Shown: piece by piece, positions 1 through 11,000 of the stretch
How positions within the stretch are numbered: position 1 is the stretch's first letter
Layout of the letters: every line of letters begins with the position of its first letter
Assembly (NCBI GenBank): GCA_030581615.1
Contig: JAKTTT010000017.1
Span: 124,001-188,000 of the forward strand
Origin: Alloascoidea africana
Taxonomy: Eukaryota > Ascomycota > Alloascoideomycetes > Alloascoideales > Alloascoideaceae
Direction: 5' to 3'
Length of the DNA: 64,000 bases
Position numbers and translations under genes: made by a program
The notes under the pieces: generated by a model
Databases searched by the model: none
Told to the model about the DNA's origin: nothing
What the model saw: only the letters and a program-made list of their open reading frames with translations

Positions 1-994
1 TTCCCAGATCAGCGGAGATTATCTCAGTCTTTCTCGAATCTTCCGCACTTTCAGCGTCCAACTCTTCATAGTTGCGGTTTTTAAGGTGCTCTCCTATTGT
101 CATTGGTGACTGGGGGGAAAAGTATTGAGGTTCTGAGGGATCAAAAACATTTTGCGTATTTGATCCCCAATCGCCATTCATTTCTGTTGAAGGCAAATTA
201 GACTGGTTGTTGACGTCCTCTGCAGAGTAATACTCGTAATGATGATCTCTCTGCTCAGAGCTTTCGATCATCGTTTCCATTAGTGTCATTCCTTGTGAAT
301 TCTTTTGCGATGTGTTACTTCTTATCCTACAGCCGTTTTCACCCGGTAAAAGGGGAAGATAGTAGGGCACATACAAAGCTTCATCATAGAGCCTAGGCTG
401 AACATTATGATTGCTTCGTAAGAAGCTCATAGCTGCTTTTAGATTGAATGCATCCGAGAGACAGTAAGCTGTCATTCGGGGAATCTGAGCCCTTAGATCT
501 TTGGGCATCATTTCTGCTTGTGATTTGGCTTGCCGCTTAAAAACCTGCTTCTGGTATTTGTCGCCAGCATTGTCTAAAAAAACGTCCATCTCTTCGTCCT
601 CTTCAGGGATGTAAACCAACTTTTGTGAGGTTTTCGACGTTCTTTGTGGAATTGTATGCAACATCTGCTGAGGAGGTTTCCTCCTCCCAGTATATCTCTG
701 TGATGCTAGCTGGTCCATATAGGAACCATGGGGAGCATATCTTCTGGTACTATCTGACTGTCTACCAGATTGCAAACTCGATTTGAAAAGTATGTTCGAA
801 ACGGATATTTCACTGAACCTGGTTTTGTTCCGATTAGCGCCAGATCCATTTGTACTATTACTTGAGCTTCTTCTTCCACTTCTTCGAGAAGCTCCCGCAA
901 AAGGAGCCGACCGCCCTTGAGATGACTGGCTTCTCACATCTGTCACTAAGATTGATGGTGATCGTCTAGAAGAGGGAGTTCTATTAAATGACAT
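1..994 (-). CDS. RMD8: RMD8/RMD1-like (DUF155) protein, N-terminal part, runs off the left edge
   Basis: The frame opens at an ATG at 994 and stays open to the window edge, giving 331 residues of a longer protein. The first 120 residues are Ser/Arg/Gly-rich and probably disordered. Next comes RTSKTSQKLVYIPE followed by an acidic stretch, then MPKDLRAQIPRMTAYCLSDAFNLKAAMSFL and RPRLYDEALYVPYYLPLL. The motif pattern (R-T/M-x-AYC, then RLYDE-LYV-Y) is typical of the start of the RMD1/RMD8/Sif (DUF155) family, whose catalytic-looking C-terminal half and membrane segment would lie outside the window. S. cerevisiae RMD8 is a cytosolic protein needed for sporulation and its biochemical role is not settled. 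An upstream ATG is followed at once by a stop, so 994 is the likely start. The family call is fairly sure; RMD8 rather than another paralogue is inferred from the RTSKTSxKLV segment. Confidence 0.75.
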   Translation of the reverse strand, partial: MSFNRTPSSRRSPSILVTDVRSQSSQGRSAPFAGASRRSGRRSSSNSTNGSGANRNKTRFSEISVSNILFKSSLQSGRQSDSTRRYAPHGSYMDQLASQRYTGRRKPPQQMLHTIPQRTSKTSQKLVYIPEEDEEMDVFLDNAGDKYQKQVFKRQAKSQAEMMPKDLRAQIPRMTAYCLSDAFNLKAAMSFLRSNHNVQPRLYDEALYVPYYLPLLPGENGCRIRSNTSQKNSQGMTLMETMIESSEQRDHHYEYYSAEDVNNQSNLPSTEMNGDWGSNTQNVFDPSEPQYFSPQSPMTIGEHLKNRNYEELDAESAEDSRKTEIISADLG

Positions 995-1388
995 GACTAT
1001 TAAGATTGCATACTGTTTCTCTTCTTTTTCTATCTGAGATGATTGACTGAGTGGTATCGGATTTATTACCCGGATCTAATGGTGGTTTGCTTATCTTTCA
1101 AAGAACGCGATATATGTAATTCTGGCTATGAACTTTTAAGAGAGCAATAGCCATACGCAGACAAGAACCAGCAAACCATATTGCAAAGCGAACCTGAGGA
1201 TCTCTATGTTCTTTTCTTCATTAAACAAGCTATTATACGGCGGGAAGCTCACCCTATTTTCCATATATCGTCACGCCGGGTAACAAAAATGTTTCAAATC
1301 ACATGACCAACAGTTTGCTTACTGCTTCGATACGTGGATTTGCCAATCTGACGAAAACACAAACAGCACACATACTTCATCAATAGCC
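995..1388. promoter_or_regulatory. Divergent promoter of the RMD8-like gene and RTF1 with two Reb1-like sites
   Basis: This 394-base interval separates two divergently transcribed genes. It carries TTACCCGG at 1066-1073 and its inverse CCGGGTAA at 1276-1283, which match the core of the yeast general regulatory factor Reb1 (CGGGTAA). The same word occurs upstream of GEA, NDE1 and TRM140 in this window. A CACATGA E-box-like site starts at 1300. That a Reb1-type factor binds here is inference from the motif only. Confidence 0.45.
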
Positions 1389-3302
1389 ATGTCTGACCTC
1401 GACGATGATCTTCTGGCTCTTGCCGGCGGAGATGAAAGCTTTAGTGAAACAGAAGATATCGATCATAAACGTTCGAAGAGTTCCAACGGACATTCCCAGC
1501 GTAAAAAGAAGAGAGTGAGGTGCGTTTACAATCACCTTTCGCCAAAATACGTTTAGCCCGTCACTAACTATTACTCTCAGCTCGGATTCTGAAATGAGTC
1601 AGAATAGTGATGGGGGAGATGACAAGGACGATGAAAGTGATGGCGATTATGAACCTGGGCAGAACAAAACTGGTATGGATAGAGATGGGTTGAATGATGA
1701 CAATGAAGATGAATTTCGAAACCCCTACCCCTTGGATGGCAAATATAAAGACGAGGATGATATGGAATGGTAAGTTCGTTCTGTGTCTGATTATATTCGT
1801 CTTTCTAACGATTTCAGGCTCGAGTCGCTACCGGAAATTGAACGAGAACAAATTCTCTTTGATCGTTCGCAAGAGGTGAATATGCTATTGTGTACCCCAT
1901 TCTTACATTCTTCTTTCTAACAATGAATCCAGATTCAACAATTAAACCAAAGAAAATATCTTGCTCAACGCTTGAAAGATAGCAGAATGACTGAAACCCA
2001 AAAAGGTATGTTACAAGTTATGAGCCAAGAACGGTCTATTTTGACTAAATGGGAAAATAGGAGAGACGAAAGTGAGTAAGAAGAAATCCCAGCTTTCAGA
2101 GTTGAAAAAGAGGCGAGAAGAGAGACATATAAAATCAAAGACAAGAGTGAGTATTGTCTTCAGCTATTTCTACAGTCATCGGAGCAGGCTAACATATGAT
2201 GTAGGAGAGAATGGAACAAGAGGAACGAGAATATAATGAAGATTCAGACTATGAGCGAGATGACGAAGAGCTTGAAGGTGATCGGTATAATAACTATGGA
2301 GCAGAGGATGAGGATGAGGATGAAGAAAAGGTTCAATGGGCCGAGCCTGAAAAAGCCAAAGAAGCAAGCGTGCAAGAAGTTAATAAAGTACGATTTGGCA
2401 GATCTCTTTTGGCAAAATTTTGTCATTATCCAGAGTTTGCGAATGTGGTTGTGGGGTGTTTTGCCCGTATTAATATTGGCGTCGACAAAGTCACTGGTCA
2501 GTCGTCCTATCGAATGGTTCAAATCAAACAAGTGATTAGTTCACGGCCCTACAAATTGACTAATGATCGAATTGTCGACCAAAGGGTGGTTATTTCCCAA
2601 GGCAAAACCGAGAGAAAGTCTGATATGTCAGTGTTTTCAGATCAACCGATCACACAAGAAGAGTTTGAGAGATACAAGAATCAGCTACTGAGAGATGATT
2701 TGTCCGTGCCCTCTCTTAAGAAACTAGAAAGAAAATTTAACGAGCTGAGCAGAATGAGCAGGCGACAGCTTACCCCAGCAGAGACAAACGATATTATTCA
2801 AAAGAGACAGAAGCTGGCTGCTAATGGCCAGGGTGCCAATGCTATTCTTCAAAAATCTGCTCTCCAACAGGCACTTCTTGAGGCAAGGGACAATAACGAT
2901 TTTGACAAGGCAGCTGAAATTGAAGCAAAGCTTGAGCAATTGGGGGCGCAGATTCAGAGCCAGACCAAGTCATTTGAAGATTCTTCGCTTGCCAAGTTGG
3001 CAAAAGTTAACGAGAGAAACCGAAAGATGAACCAGGAGTATATTAGAAAGGCCGAGATAAGGAATCAAGAGGCGAGAAGAAAAAATGTCGCCTCAGGAGT
3101 AACCGATAATCCTTTTAGCCGGTTACGCACCAATGCTCGGATATTCTATAAGGAGGAGAACAAAAGCCCTGAAAAAGTTGACAAGGATAAAATACAACAG
3201 AAGGAACAAAGTAACGGAACCAAGAAAACTGCAAGTAATGCTATTTCTTCGGTAGATGATCTAATTGCAGGAGTAGACATTGATCTTGATATACAGGTGT
3301 AG
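1389..3302 (+). CDS. RTF1: RTF1, Paf1-complex subunit with Plus3 domain (six exons)
   Basis: Join 1389-1519, 1581-1769, 1818-1875, 1933-2005, 2061-2146, 2205-3302, giving 544 residues. Introns are 61, 49, 57, 55 and 58 nt, with donors GTGCGT, GTAAGT, GTGAAT, GTATGT and GTGAGT and CTAAC-type branch points in most. Exon phases close in frame at every junction. The N-terminus MSDLDDDLLALAGGDE is the signature start of fungal Rtf1. An acidic low-complexity stretch follows, then the Plus3 domain at about residues 236-350 (VNKVRFGRSLLAKF, YRMVQIKQV, KLTNDRIV), which binds phosphorylated Spt5 and single-stranded DNA. The C-terminal part is coiled and basic. In the Paf1 complex Rtf1 promotes H2B ubiquitylation and elongation by RNA polymerase II. 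Only the 3' two thirds is one open frame, so annotation without introns would lose the N-terminus. Confidence 0.92.
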
Positions 3303-3582
3303 CAAAATTTTAAATTATTCAGAAAAGTCAATAGCCAAACAGTAACCTTATAATGAAGGAGAATTATTTCTTCCTGTGTATAATGCTTTATGGAAGTGCT
3401 CGAGAAGCATAGTCTGAAGGGTTCACCTTCATAGTAGGCTGCTAAAGTGGATTGGGAACTGATTTATATAAACTGAAACTCATTATCAATATATTTATAT
3501 CAAAATCACAAATCAAAAAGTAGCAACATCATATAACACCTTCAACATGAGAACAATGGAACAAGTCAGCTCAGTATTGTTT

Positions 3583-4563
3583 TTACCAGTTGATAATTTT
3601 TTGAGGAAAGAATTCATCGATCAACTCTTTGTAATAAGACAAGACGTCATCTTTGTTGCAGAGATCATCAGATTTGGAGTACAAGTCGTAAGGGTTAAAT
3701 GCTTGAGTAGCGTACAGTAGCTTCTGATCAGATTCGTTCATCAAATCTCTGTAAGCGCCCTCTCTGTGCCAAGGGTAAAATGAATGGAATCTAATCATAG
3801 CTAATCCTTCAGGGGGCAGAGTGGATTGGTCCTTGCAAACATGGTACAGATACTCGTCGTGTCCCCAGGAAACCATAACATTTTCCAATCCGCAGCCAGG
3901 TGTATAAATCCCATACTTTGTGGAATAAGTTGGATGATCATAATCTGGGTTGTCCACAAATGACTTTTTGCCATATACAATTTTATCAGAGTATTCACAG
4001 CCAACAACAAATGTGTCGCCCACAACATCCCATTGTCCCTCGGCGTCAAAGAAGTAGAGAAGTTTTCCTAGGTCATGGATCAACCCAGTCAGTTGGAACC
4101 ATCTAGGTTTATTGTCTCTTCTAATAGCCTCAGCTGTTTGTAAGGCATGTTCAATTTGAGCGAGATCGTTATCAGGGTCGGATTCATCAATGAGGGTATT
4201 TAGCTTCAAAAGAGCGTCCCAAACACTCATATGAGCCCTCACTTTTGATTTAAATGCAATCCTGGCTTTAAGATTATAGGCAACAGTTTGCTTTGTGTGT
4301 TGTTCTTTGTAGAAATTCTTGACTCTATCACACGCTTCCTCATATTGTCTAAATTGGGTCTTGTCTTTGGATTTGTCAAATTTTGATTCAGAGTCCCAAT
4401 CATTCTCCGAGGATGGTGCTTTCTCAGTTGCTGTTTCTTTTAACTTTCCCTTAAGCTGGTTAACTGCAAGAACATTGTCGTCAATCATCTCCAAAGCAGC
4501 ACCATCTTTGGTCCTGTCAAGGGTGTCAAAAACTGGAGCAGATTCAACAGTAATTGGAGCCAT
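3583..4563 (-). CDS. Myo-inositol oxygenase, copy 1
   Basis: 326 residues, no intron, ATG at 4563. The enzyme cleaves myo-inositol with O2 to D-glucuronate using a di-iron centre in the cytosol. The iron ligands of the family are visible: the His of IEHALQTAE, the His-Asp of GLIHDLGK, the His of SWGHDEYLYH, the His of RFHSFYPWH and the Asp of FNPYDLYSK. The substrate-side sequence EEACDRVKNFY is also intact. Residues 1-85 are a variable N-terminal extension; the catalytic part is of normal length. It lies tail to tail with RTF1 (280 bases apart). A second copy sits at 45638-46675 and the two are highly similar from QFRQYEEACDRVKNFY onward. Few budding yeasts carry this gene, so it points to growth on inositol or an uptake-and-breakdown pathway (inference). 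Confidence 0.95.
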   Translation of the reverse strand: MAPITVESAPVFDTLDRTKDGAALEMIDDNVLAVNQLKGKLKETATEKAPSSENDWDSESKFDKSKDKTQFRQYEEACDRVKNFYKEQHTKQTVAYNLKARIAFKSKVRAHMSVWDALLKLNTLIDESDPDNDLAQIEHALQTAEAIRRDNKPRWFQLTGLIHDLGKLLYFFDAEGQWDVVGDTFVVGCEYSDKIVYGKKSFVDNPDYDHPTYSTKYGIYTPGCGLENVMVSWGHDEYLYHVCKDQSTLPPEGLAMIRFHSFYPWHREGAYRDLMNESDQKLLYATQAFNPYDLYSKSDDLCNKDDVLSYYKELIDEFFPQKIINW

Positions 4564-5000
4564 GATTTAATTTGTATTTTTTTCTGTGTATTGAAAAGAT
4601 TGGGAGAAAAATGATTTTTGAAGCAATAAAGACCTTATATATTTGCTATACAGGCTAGTTGGTCTACGCTACTCTATGATCTATTGTGGTGAGAATAGCT
4701 AGCATCCAACGGTCAATAGACCGAAACAAGGCGCATGATGGGGAATCCGGGGTAAAGTTGGGAATATTTTCCGTCCAGCTCTATCCAAGAGGGTATTACC
4801 GGAAAAAGCGCCGGGGTTTCTGCCACCGTTTGTGGAGAACCTACTGCCCGTTTGGGCCAATGCGTTTTTCTGTCAAACCACCCGGAAAAAATTACGCGGG
4901 GGGTAGCCTAGAAAGGAAAATGACAGAAACAAAGCAATATCATGATGAATCGGCTACGAGGGATGCTATCCAATGAGATGTCTTCTATAGGAAAAGACTA
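4564..5000 (-). promoter_or_regulatory. Promoter region of MIOX copy 1 with repeated CCGGAAAAA words
   Basis: A TATATA run lies at about 4634-4641, some 75 bases ahead of the MIOX start. Further upstream a locally G+C-rich stretch holds CCGGAAAAA twice (4799-4807 and 4882-4890), each followed within 6-9 bases by a G-rich run. The first is also an inverted CGG-N8-CCG arrangement (4799-4814), a spacing style used by fungal Zn2Cys6 dimers. A regulator of inositol use binding here is a guess based on motif layout and position. Confidence 0.35.
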
Positions 5001-8000
5001 AAGAATAGAATTATTAGTTTTTAACCGTTAGACCCAGGATGAAGCTCTCAGTCCACAGTTTTTCTTTTTATGAACTTTTCGTTTGAAAATGATAAACTTT
5101 AATCTATAGAGAGGTTTCAATACATGTCTAAGGGGATATTAAGGAACGAGGATTTATGAAAAGGGTCTATTGTCAAAGATCTCAAAAAGATTGAGTTGAA
5201 ATAGCCTTGAGGAGGTCCTATCTACAAAGCGCGTAACTGTTGTAAGAGGGCATCGCGACTTTTTTCAAATGTTGTAGACGATATGCTTGTATTGATGCCC
5301 AGAGCTTAGATTTAGAGGGCACTAGGGCAATACAGAAGGTCATATGACATCAAAACCCATATCTCCTACCATGATGTTTTGCTGGTAACAACAACAGCAA
5401 CTGATTATTTCTTTTTTCAAAAGAGGGCTGCTAATTGTCGTGCTTTTCTCAGAAGCATTTTAACTTTTATCGCCAAAGAAGATGAAATAACACCACTTTC
5501 TCAAATGAATATGCATAGAACACTGGATGAAAATATAGAGGGCTGTTTAGACTTGACGGCTAGATTTCATGGGCATACCTGTTATTGAATACTTGCTACC
5601 CTGAACCAAGCTCACCCCTTCTTCTGGTTAAAATTTTGACTTGAAGATAGTTGCTTCTGAGTCAAATCTTTTACACAAAACTGTAACTGTTTACTTAGGA
5701 AGCAAACCTATACTGGAGCTTCAGGCTCTTGAATAAAATCGGCTTCATCATCCAACGACTTTAGTAGCCGGAAGGATGTCTGATGAAAGAAATGCATCAA
5801 ATTCTACCAGATTAAAATCTCTCTATCACATCTCCAAACCCAAATTGGAACAGGGAATATCTTTAAGTTATTTTGCTTTCACTTGGAAGAGTTTTCTATT
5901 GCAGCGAGCTTTTATTGTCGCCCCTTTTCGAAACCACGCAAATGTTTGCACACTACCTTCCGCGTGTACATAACTACACAACACAATAAAGACATCCACT
6001 AACAAAAGGTATGCTCCAAGTAGAGTGCAAGCGCTTGTTGGTAAGAATTTTCTGCATTTTGTTATATTCCCACGTATTTACTTAACAAATGAAATATTCC
6101 CAGAATGATCTGTTTACCTTATTTTTTTGACAGGTTGGATTTTCAGGTTATTTCAGTTCCTCAGGGATGGTCCTCTAGTTTCTGCTCTCATAGCCTGTAT
6201 CGCAACTATCCCATACCTGGTATAAAGAGTTTGGAAAAGCAAGATGATAATCAAAAGCAAGATTAACAACCTTCAAAATGATGAATCAGTTAATGCTTGC
6301 CGGATACAATTATTTACTTGGTCTTGAATGCAATCCCCTGCATAAGAACTCCGTTAATTTTTAAAACCTTCAAAGAGTTTAGATGTTCGAATGTGTTTTT
6401 CTTGTTCATTTAACGAATCTGGCCCCAAATAACATCAAAGATAATGTTGATTGCTGATCACAGAGACGGCATCTCCGTTAAGGTGTTTTCTCTGTTTGAG
6501 TAGTTTGTGCAGTTGCTGTTAATAATTTGCAAATAGAGTTAGTGATCTTATTCACAAACATAAAATATAGATTTATTTGAACAGTTTCAATTGTTCATTT
6601 ATTGATCCAGGCTGACTCCTGCACAAGTCGCTTCTGACAGTAAGAAGATAATCTTCTTTGGTTAGTAACAAGTATGCAATTTTTTAGATTAAGTAACCAT
6701 CGCAGAATCTAATTCTTTTGTCAGCTGCTTATAGTAGTAGAATGGTGTTAAGCCTTATAAACTCCATATCCAACATTTGGGAATCAGCCGTGGGCACGGT
6801 AATATTTTGTATAATGGACTTTTAACAAAACAACTTATTGAAATTTTCTGCTTCCATGTTTTTAAGACGATACACACTACCATGATAAAGGGTAGGCATC
6901 TTATTGTTGAGTTTCTTATTTCAAGATTTGGAAATGCAAAAGTCTTTGTTAAGCATCTTGTGAGATTAGGTTAAAAAAATAAACTCTTTATTAATCTGTA
7001 CAGTTGTGATTTATATTGAAATGCTCTCTAAATTTGAAAATATATGGTCTTTTGATGTATAACAATTGGGATACAAAATGTGAATTCTTGTGTCTTGTTT
7101 TGGAGTCAGTTGAAACCTTTTCTTAGACCAATGTGTTTCTCTCCAGGCTTTTAGATCATCTAGAATCAAACCGGAATGGAGCAGGAAGTATAGCAGCATC
7201 TGTGCGTTATTCTTGTTATTTTAGATTTTAACACAACAATATAGAACTGTTTGTGTCCAGCTTGATATTCTTTGATTTCAACATCCGGTTCACGCAGGTA
7301 GCATCAACGTTTTTAATTAACACACATGTCACAAAATTTAAAGTACTCTGACAATCTCTTTTTGTGGATATTAATCCGGTTTTCTCATAATGGTCATAAC
7401 CATGAGCAGGATGATAGTGGGAACTCCAAAACCTTTTTCCAAGTCTCTTCAAATTGGGTAGCTGGATGCACAAAAGGCCACTCGCACTCTAACTTTCGCA
7501 TAATCATTATCATTGATCAAAGCTGATAAAAACTTTGAAATTGCTTGTATTTATCAGATCTAAAACCTGTAAAGTGGGTTGGGAATGTTGATCTTCATTA
7601 CTGGAGGTTAGTTCTCTTTTCATTTTAGACATCTGGTGCTTCTACAGAAGACAGAGTTTTTAAATGTCTGAGAAATACAGGAATAAGCATAACGCTTAAA
7701 CTCCATGAAAAGCCAGATCTAACTGTTAAAAGCTAAGTTAACATTTTTCTTTGTATGTAGGGGATATAGTGCGTATACTTTCCATTTTTATATTGTTGTG
7801 TATGGGTGAGGCAACATTCACATTGCCTTAAAGCGTCATTCTCTACAAGAAAAGCCATCGCTTGTCATCAACAATATTTCTCAATCTGTAAAGATTCCCT
7901 GAATCTCGGAAAATTGGAAAGATTCAAGCGGTTTTGGTTCATGTAGTTAGAGTAATGCACATGGACTGCAAGATGGCCATTATCGAAGGTTTCTAACCCC

Positions 8001-11000
8001 AGAAGGGAGCAATTCATTACATCCAGTATTGTCTCTTGTCGGCGTTTGCCATTCACTTTCCTTGGCGTTATGGGAATATGTCTCCAACATTCTGGAGGAA
8101 ATGAGTACAAATTAACTATCTAGAACTGCTATTGGATCTCGATACCATTCAACAGTTTAGTATCATTAAGTTATCTCTTTTGTTGTGGGGTTTTGCGTGT
8201 TTCTTAACCAGATAAAAAGCCGACGACCAAAATCAACGTACTACCCAATCTCTTATCTCGAATTCTCAAGAAAAATGACTGTTTGTACAAAAGCCAGAGC
8301 GTCAGATTAACGTGTACACTAGTATCAGTCGCAGAACCTTTTATAAGGTTCTTTTTTTGTGCTTTTCTTTTTACGTGATTGTAGAATGACAGCGGCTTTT
8401 ATCATCCCTGGCTAGAGAACAGTGACATGCTGTGGTAGGCCCGGATCCAAAAGTATTACAGTAGTTATGCGATCATCTAACCACATCCATTTTCATGATC
8501 ATGCTCATGGATCATCGTTGATGCTACTGTGCTTTACTACAAGAGTAGTAACCGCGTGGTCTCCAGACTTGTCTAGAGTACTACTTTTAACGCAAACTCA
8601 CTTTCTTAATCTTACAATTGGTGTATGTTGTGGATTTGTTTTCTTACTGTTACCACTGTGAGGAGAAAATGCAGTTTATAGTACCGGTCTGTTATGATGT
8701 GATTCGAACCTCACAACTACGGGTCTTCAACAAAGCTCAAATGCAAGTTATCCTGTTTATACAAAATATAATATTCTGCTTAAAGCCGGTTTTCGAACGG
8801 GTCACATTCGTCCTCTTTTTGATTTAATAGACGAAAAAGAGAAGGAAAAAAGTGCGAAAAGAAAGATAAGCTAACTTTTGTGTTTCGTCGAATTGCGTAC
8901 CCGCTGATTTTTTTAATTTTCAAGTTAAATGTGCCGATATCTGCTAGGCAAAATGATGTATTCAGATATGGTTAGAAACAGTGATTAATGCCATCACAGA
9001 GGAGAGAATCCTACAAAAGACTTGTTGCCAACTGGCCAATATTTTCAGTATTTTTTTAGTTTTCAAGAATACTACAGCGCCATTCTAATTCTCTCATTCC
9101 TATTTTCTTGAGCACCCTTTTGTTATATCACAGGTAGGATTTAGAATTAATACCAACAACAGCAGTTTGAAGCAAATTGAGAATTTCAAACTCATTTGTT
9201 TTTTTATTGCAAAGTAACTGAGCTTCTGAGCTATTGAGAACCCCAAAACATCAAATGCAAACTTCTATTCTCTATCCAAGCAAGGATTTCAAAAAGAGAA
9301 GAACAAGGAATTGTTCGGAAAAACAATGCTGGAACACGAGGGAACAGTGGAGATGATTCTTGTATCATTACTAAAAGTGAAGAGGTGCTAGAATCAGAAA
9401 ATTTGATTCAGTTTTGAGCAAAAATGGGCAAGGACAATGAGCTTGTCTATGTAAAGAATTGGAATGTTTAAGTTCTTCTTTAATCTGGTCTTAAAAGCCA
9501 GAGCTCCTACGAGAGCTAGAACGAGGGACTAGAACTTTAGTAAAGCAAGTGGGCTTTCTGTCTGCGCCAGGCGAACAAGATATTATACGACCATTTCCTA
9601 AAAGACAAGGTAGCTATTTCTGTCGTATATGAAAGTGAACAGCTGATCTAGTAGTGATTTTCTGGTGGATTACTATTTCCCCCGTTCATACTCGTCCATC
9701 TTAAAAAGGGAACTTATTCTTACTTACTGTCACGAAGGACCTTTGTAATTCAATCAAAACCCAAATAACCTGTTAAAAATATCGTTCAAAAGATTTGAAA
9801 GTAAATCCCAGTCTTTAAGGTTTAAAAAAAGAGAAGGAAAAATAGCGCATCCAAGGCTCCATGCATCTGAATATGTCATCTTTGATGATAATATTCATCA
9901 AGTTTTCTTTTATCGCTCTTTCCGTTTAAATCGGTTTCTCTAAATTTGGCCATTTTAAAGTTCTGATCATCTTTATTTCTTACTTTATTTTTTTCAATCT
10001 TTTTTTCAATTTTTTTTCTGCATAAACCTATCGGAAGCAATAAGTCACAGGTGAGATAAACAGCTGAAAAGTGGTGTACTGTGAAAAAAGGAAAAAGAGA
10101 TTTTTGAACTTCGTAACTGGAGCATTATTCTAATTTTCGAATCTTTAAAAAAACGTGGAAGTTTAGACCGGAAGGGATATATGCTTGATTCTCCTCTATC
10201 CTTCGTTTTCGGTGAATTCTTTCAGCAAATCTCAAGGATTAAGTTCAAAAGATTTACCCGAAAATGGAAATCAGATGATCCTAATAAGTAATCAATAGAA
10301 CGTTCCCGGACGGTAAAAAGTAGTTGAACAAAAAGAAGAAGAAAAACAATCTGACTTGCTTGTTTTTGACAAGAAATCAGTTTCTTGCAATCTTTTCTTT
10401 TTTTTTCGGAAGCAAAGAATGGTCATTTTGACGATTGGGCAGATCAGGGGAAATCCAAAACCGCTCGAGGTTTTTGAGATATCGAACCATATCTTTAAGG
10501 CTTTACTAGAACGCTGTAGTCTAGTGTCATCATGGGGTTCAAAACAACTATTATAACAGCCAGTACACTAAATGACCTCTCTGTGTGCGTATAAAGTTAC
10601 AATTGGAATATGAGTACGAGTGCTCCACGTCCCGATGGCTATATTCAAATGACCAACAAAGAAAAGATTGAATAGAATGGAACCTTTTCTAGCGCCCTAG
10701 TCTGGATCAGGAAAAAATGTCTATCACCTAAAGAAACTAAAGCCTCCTCTCGCTTGCTTTCTCCAAGCGATATTTTTTGATGATTTTTTTGCTTTATTCT
10801 CATTAGGCAAAATCAAAGTTTATGATTGGCATTCTCAAAGGAGCATTTTTGGGGGGTTGGACTCGGGTTTGGACTTGAGCTTGGGTTTGGGTTCGCAGTA
10901 AGCTGGACTGTATTCGGGTCGGAGTTAAGTACCATCTTGATCTTGAAATACACGTTAGTTTGGGATAAATCATGTTTGTACGGTTTATCTTTTTTCATAA

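Noticed and set aside
4686-4976. 96-codon plus-strand frame upstream of MIOX copy 1
   Set aside because: It begins at GTG, not ATG, has no family match and lies in the MIOX promoter.
8680-8770. tRNA-like T-arm on the minus strand (GGTTCGAA with TGTGA/TCACA)
   Set aside because: The stem forms only with an eight-base loop; the acceptor arms do not pair and no proper anticodon stem is found. At best a decayed copy, more likely chance.
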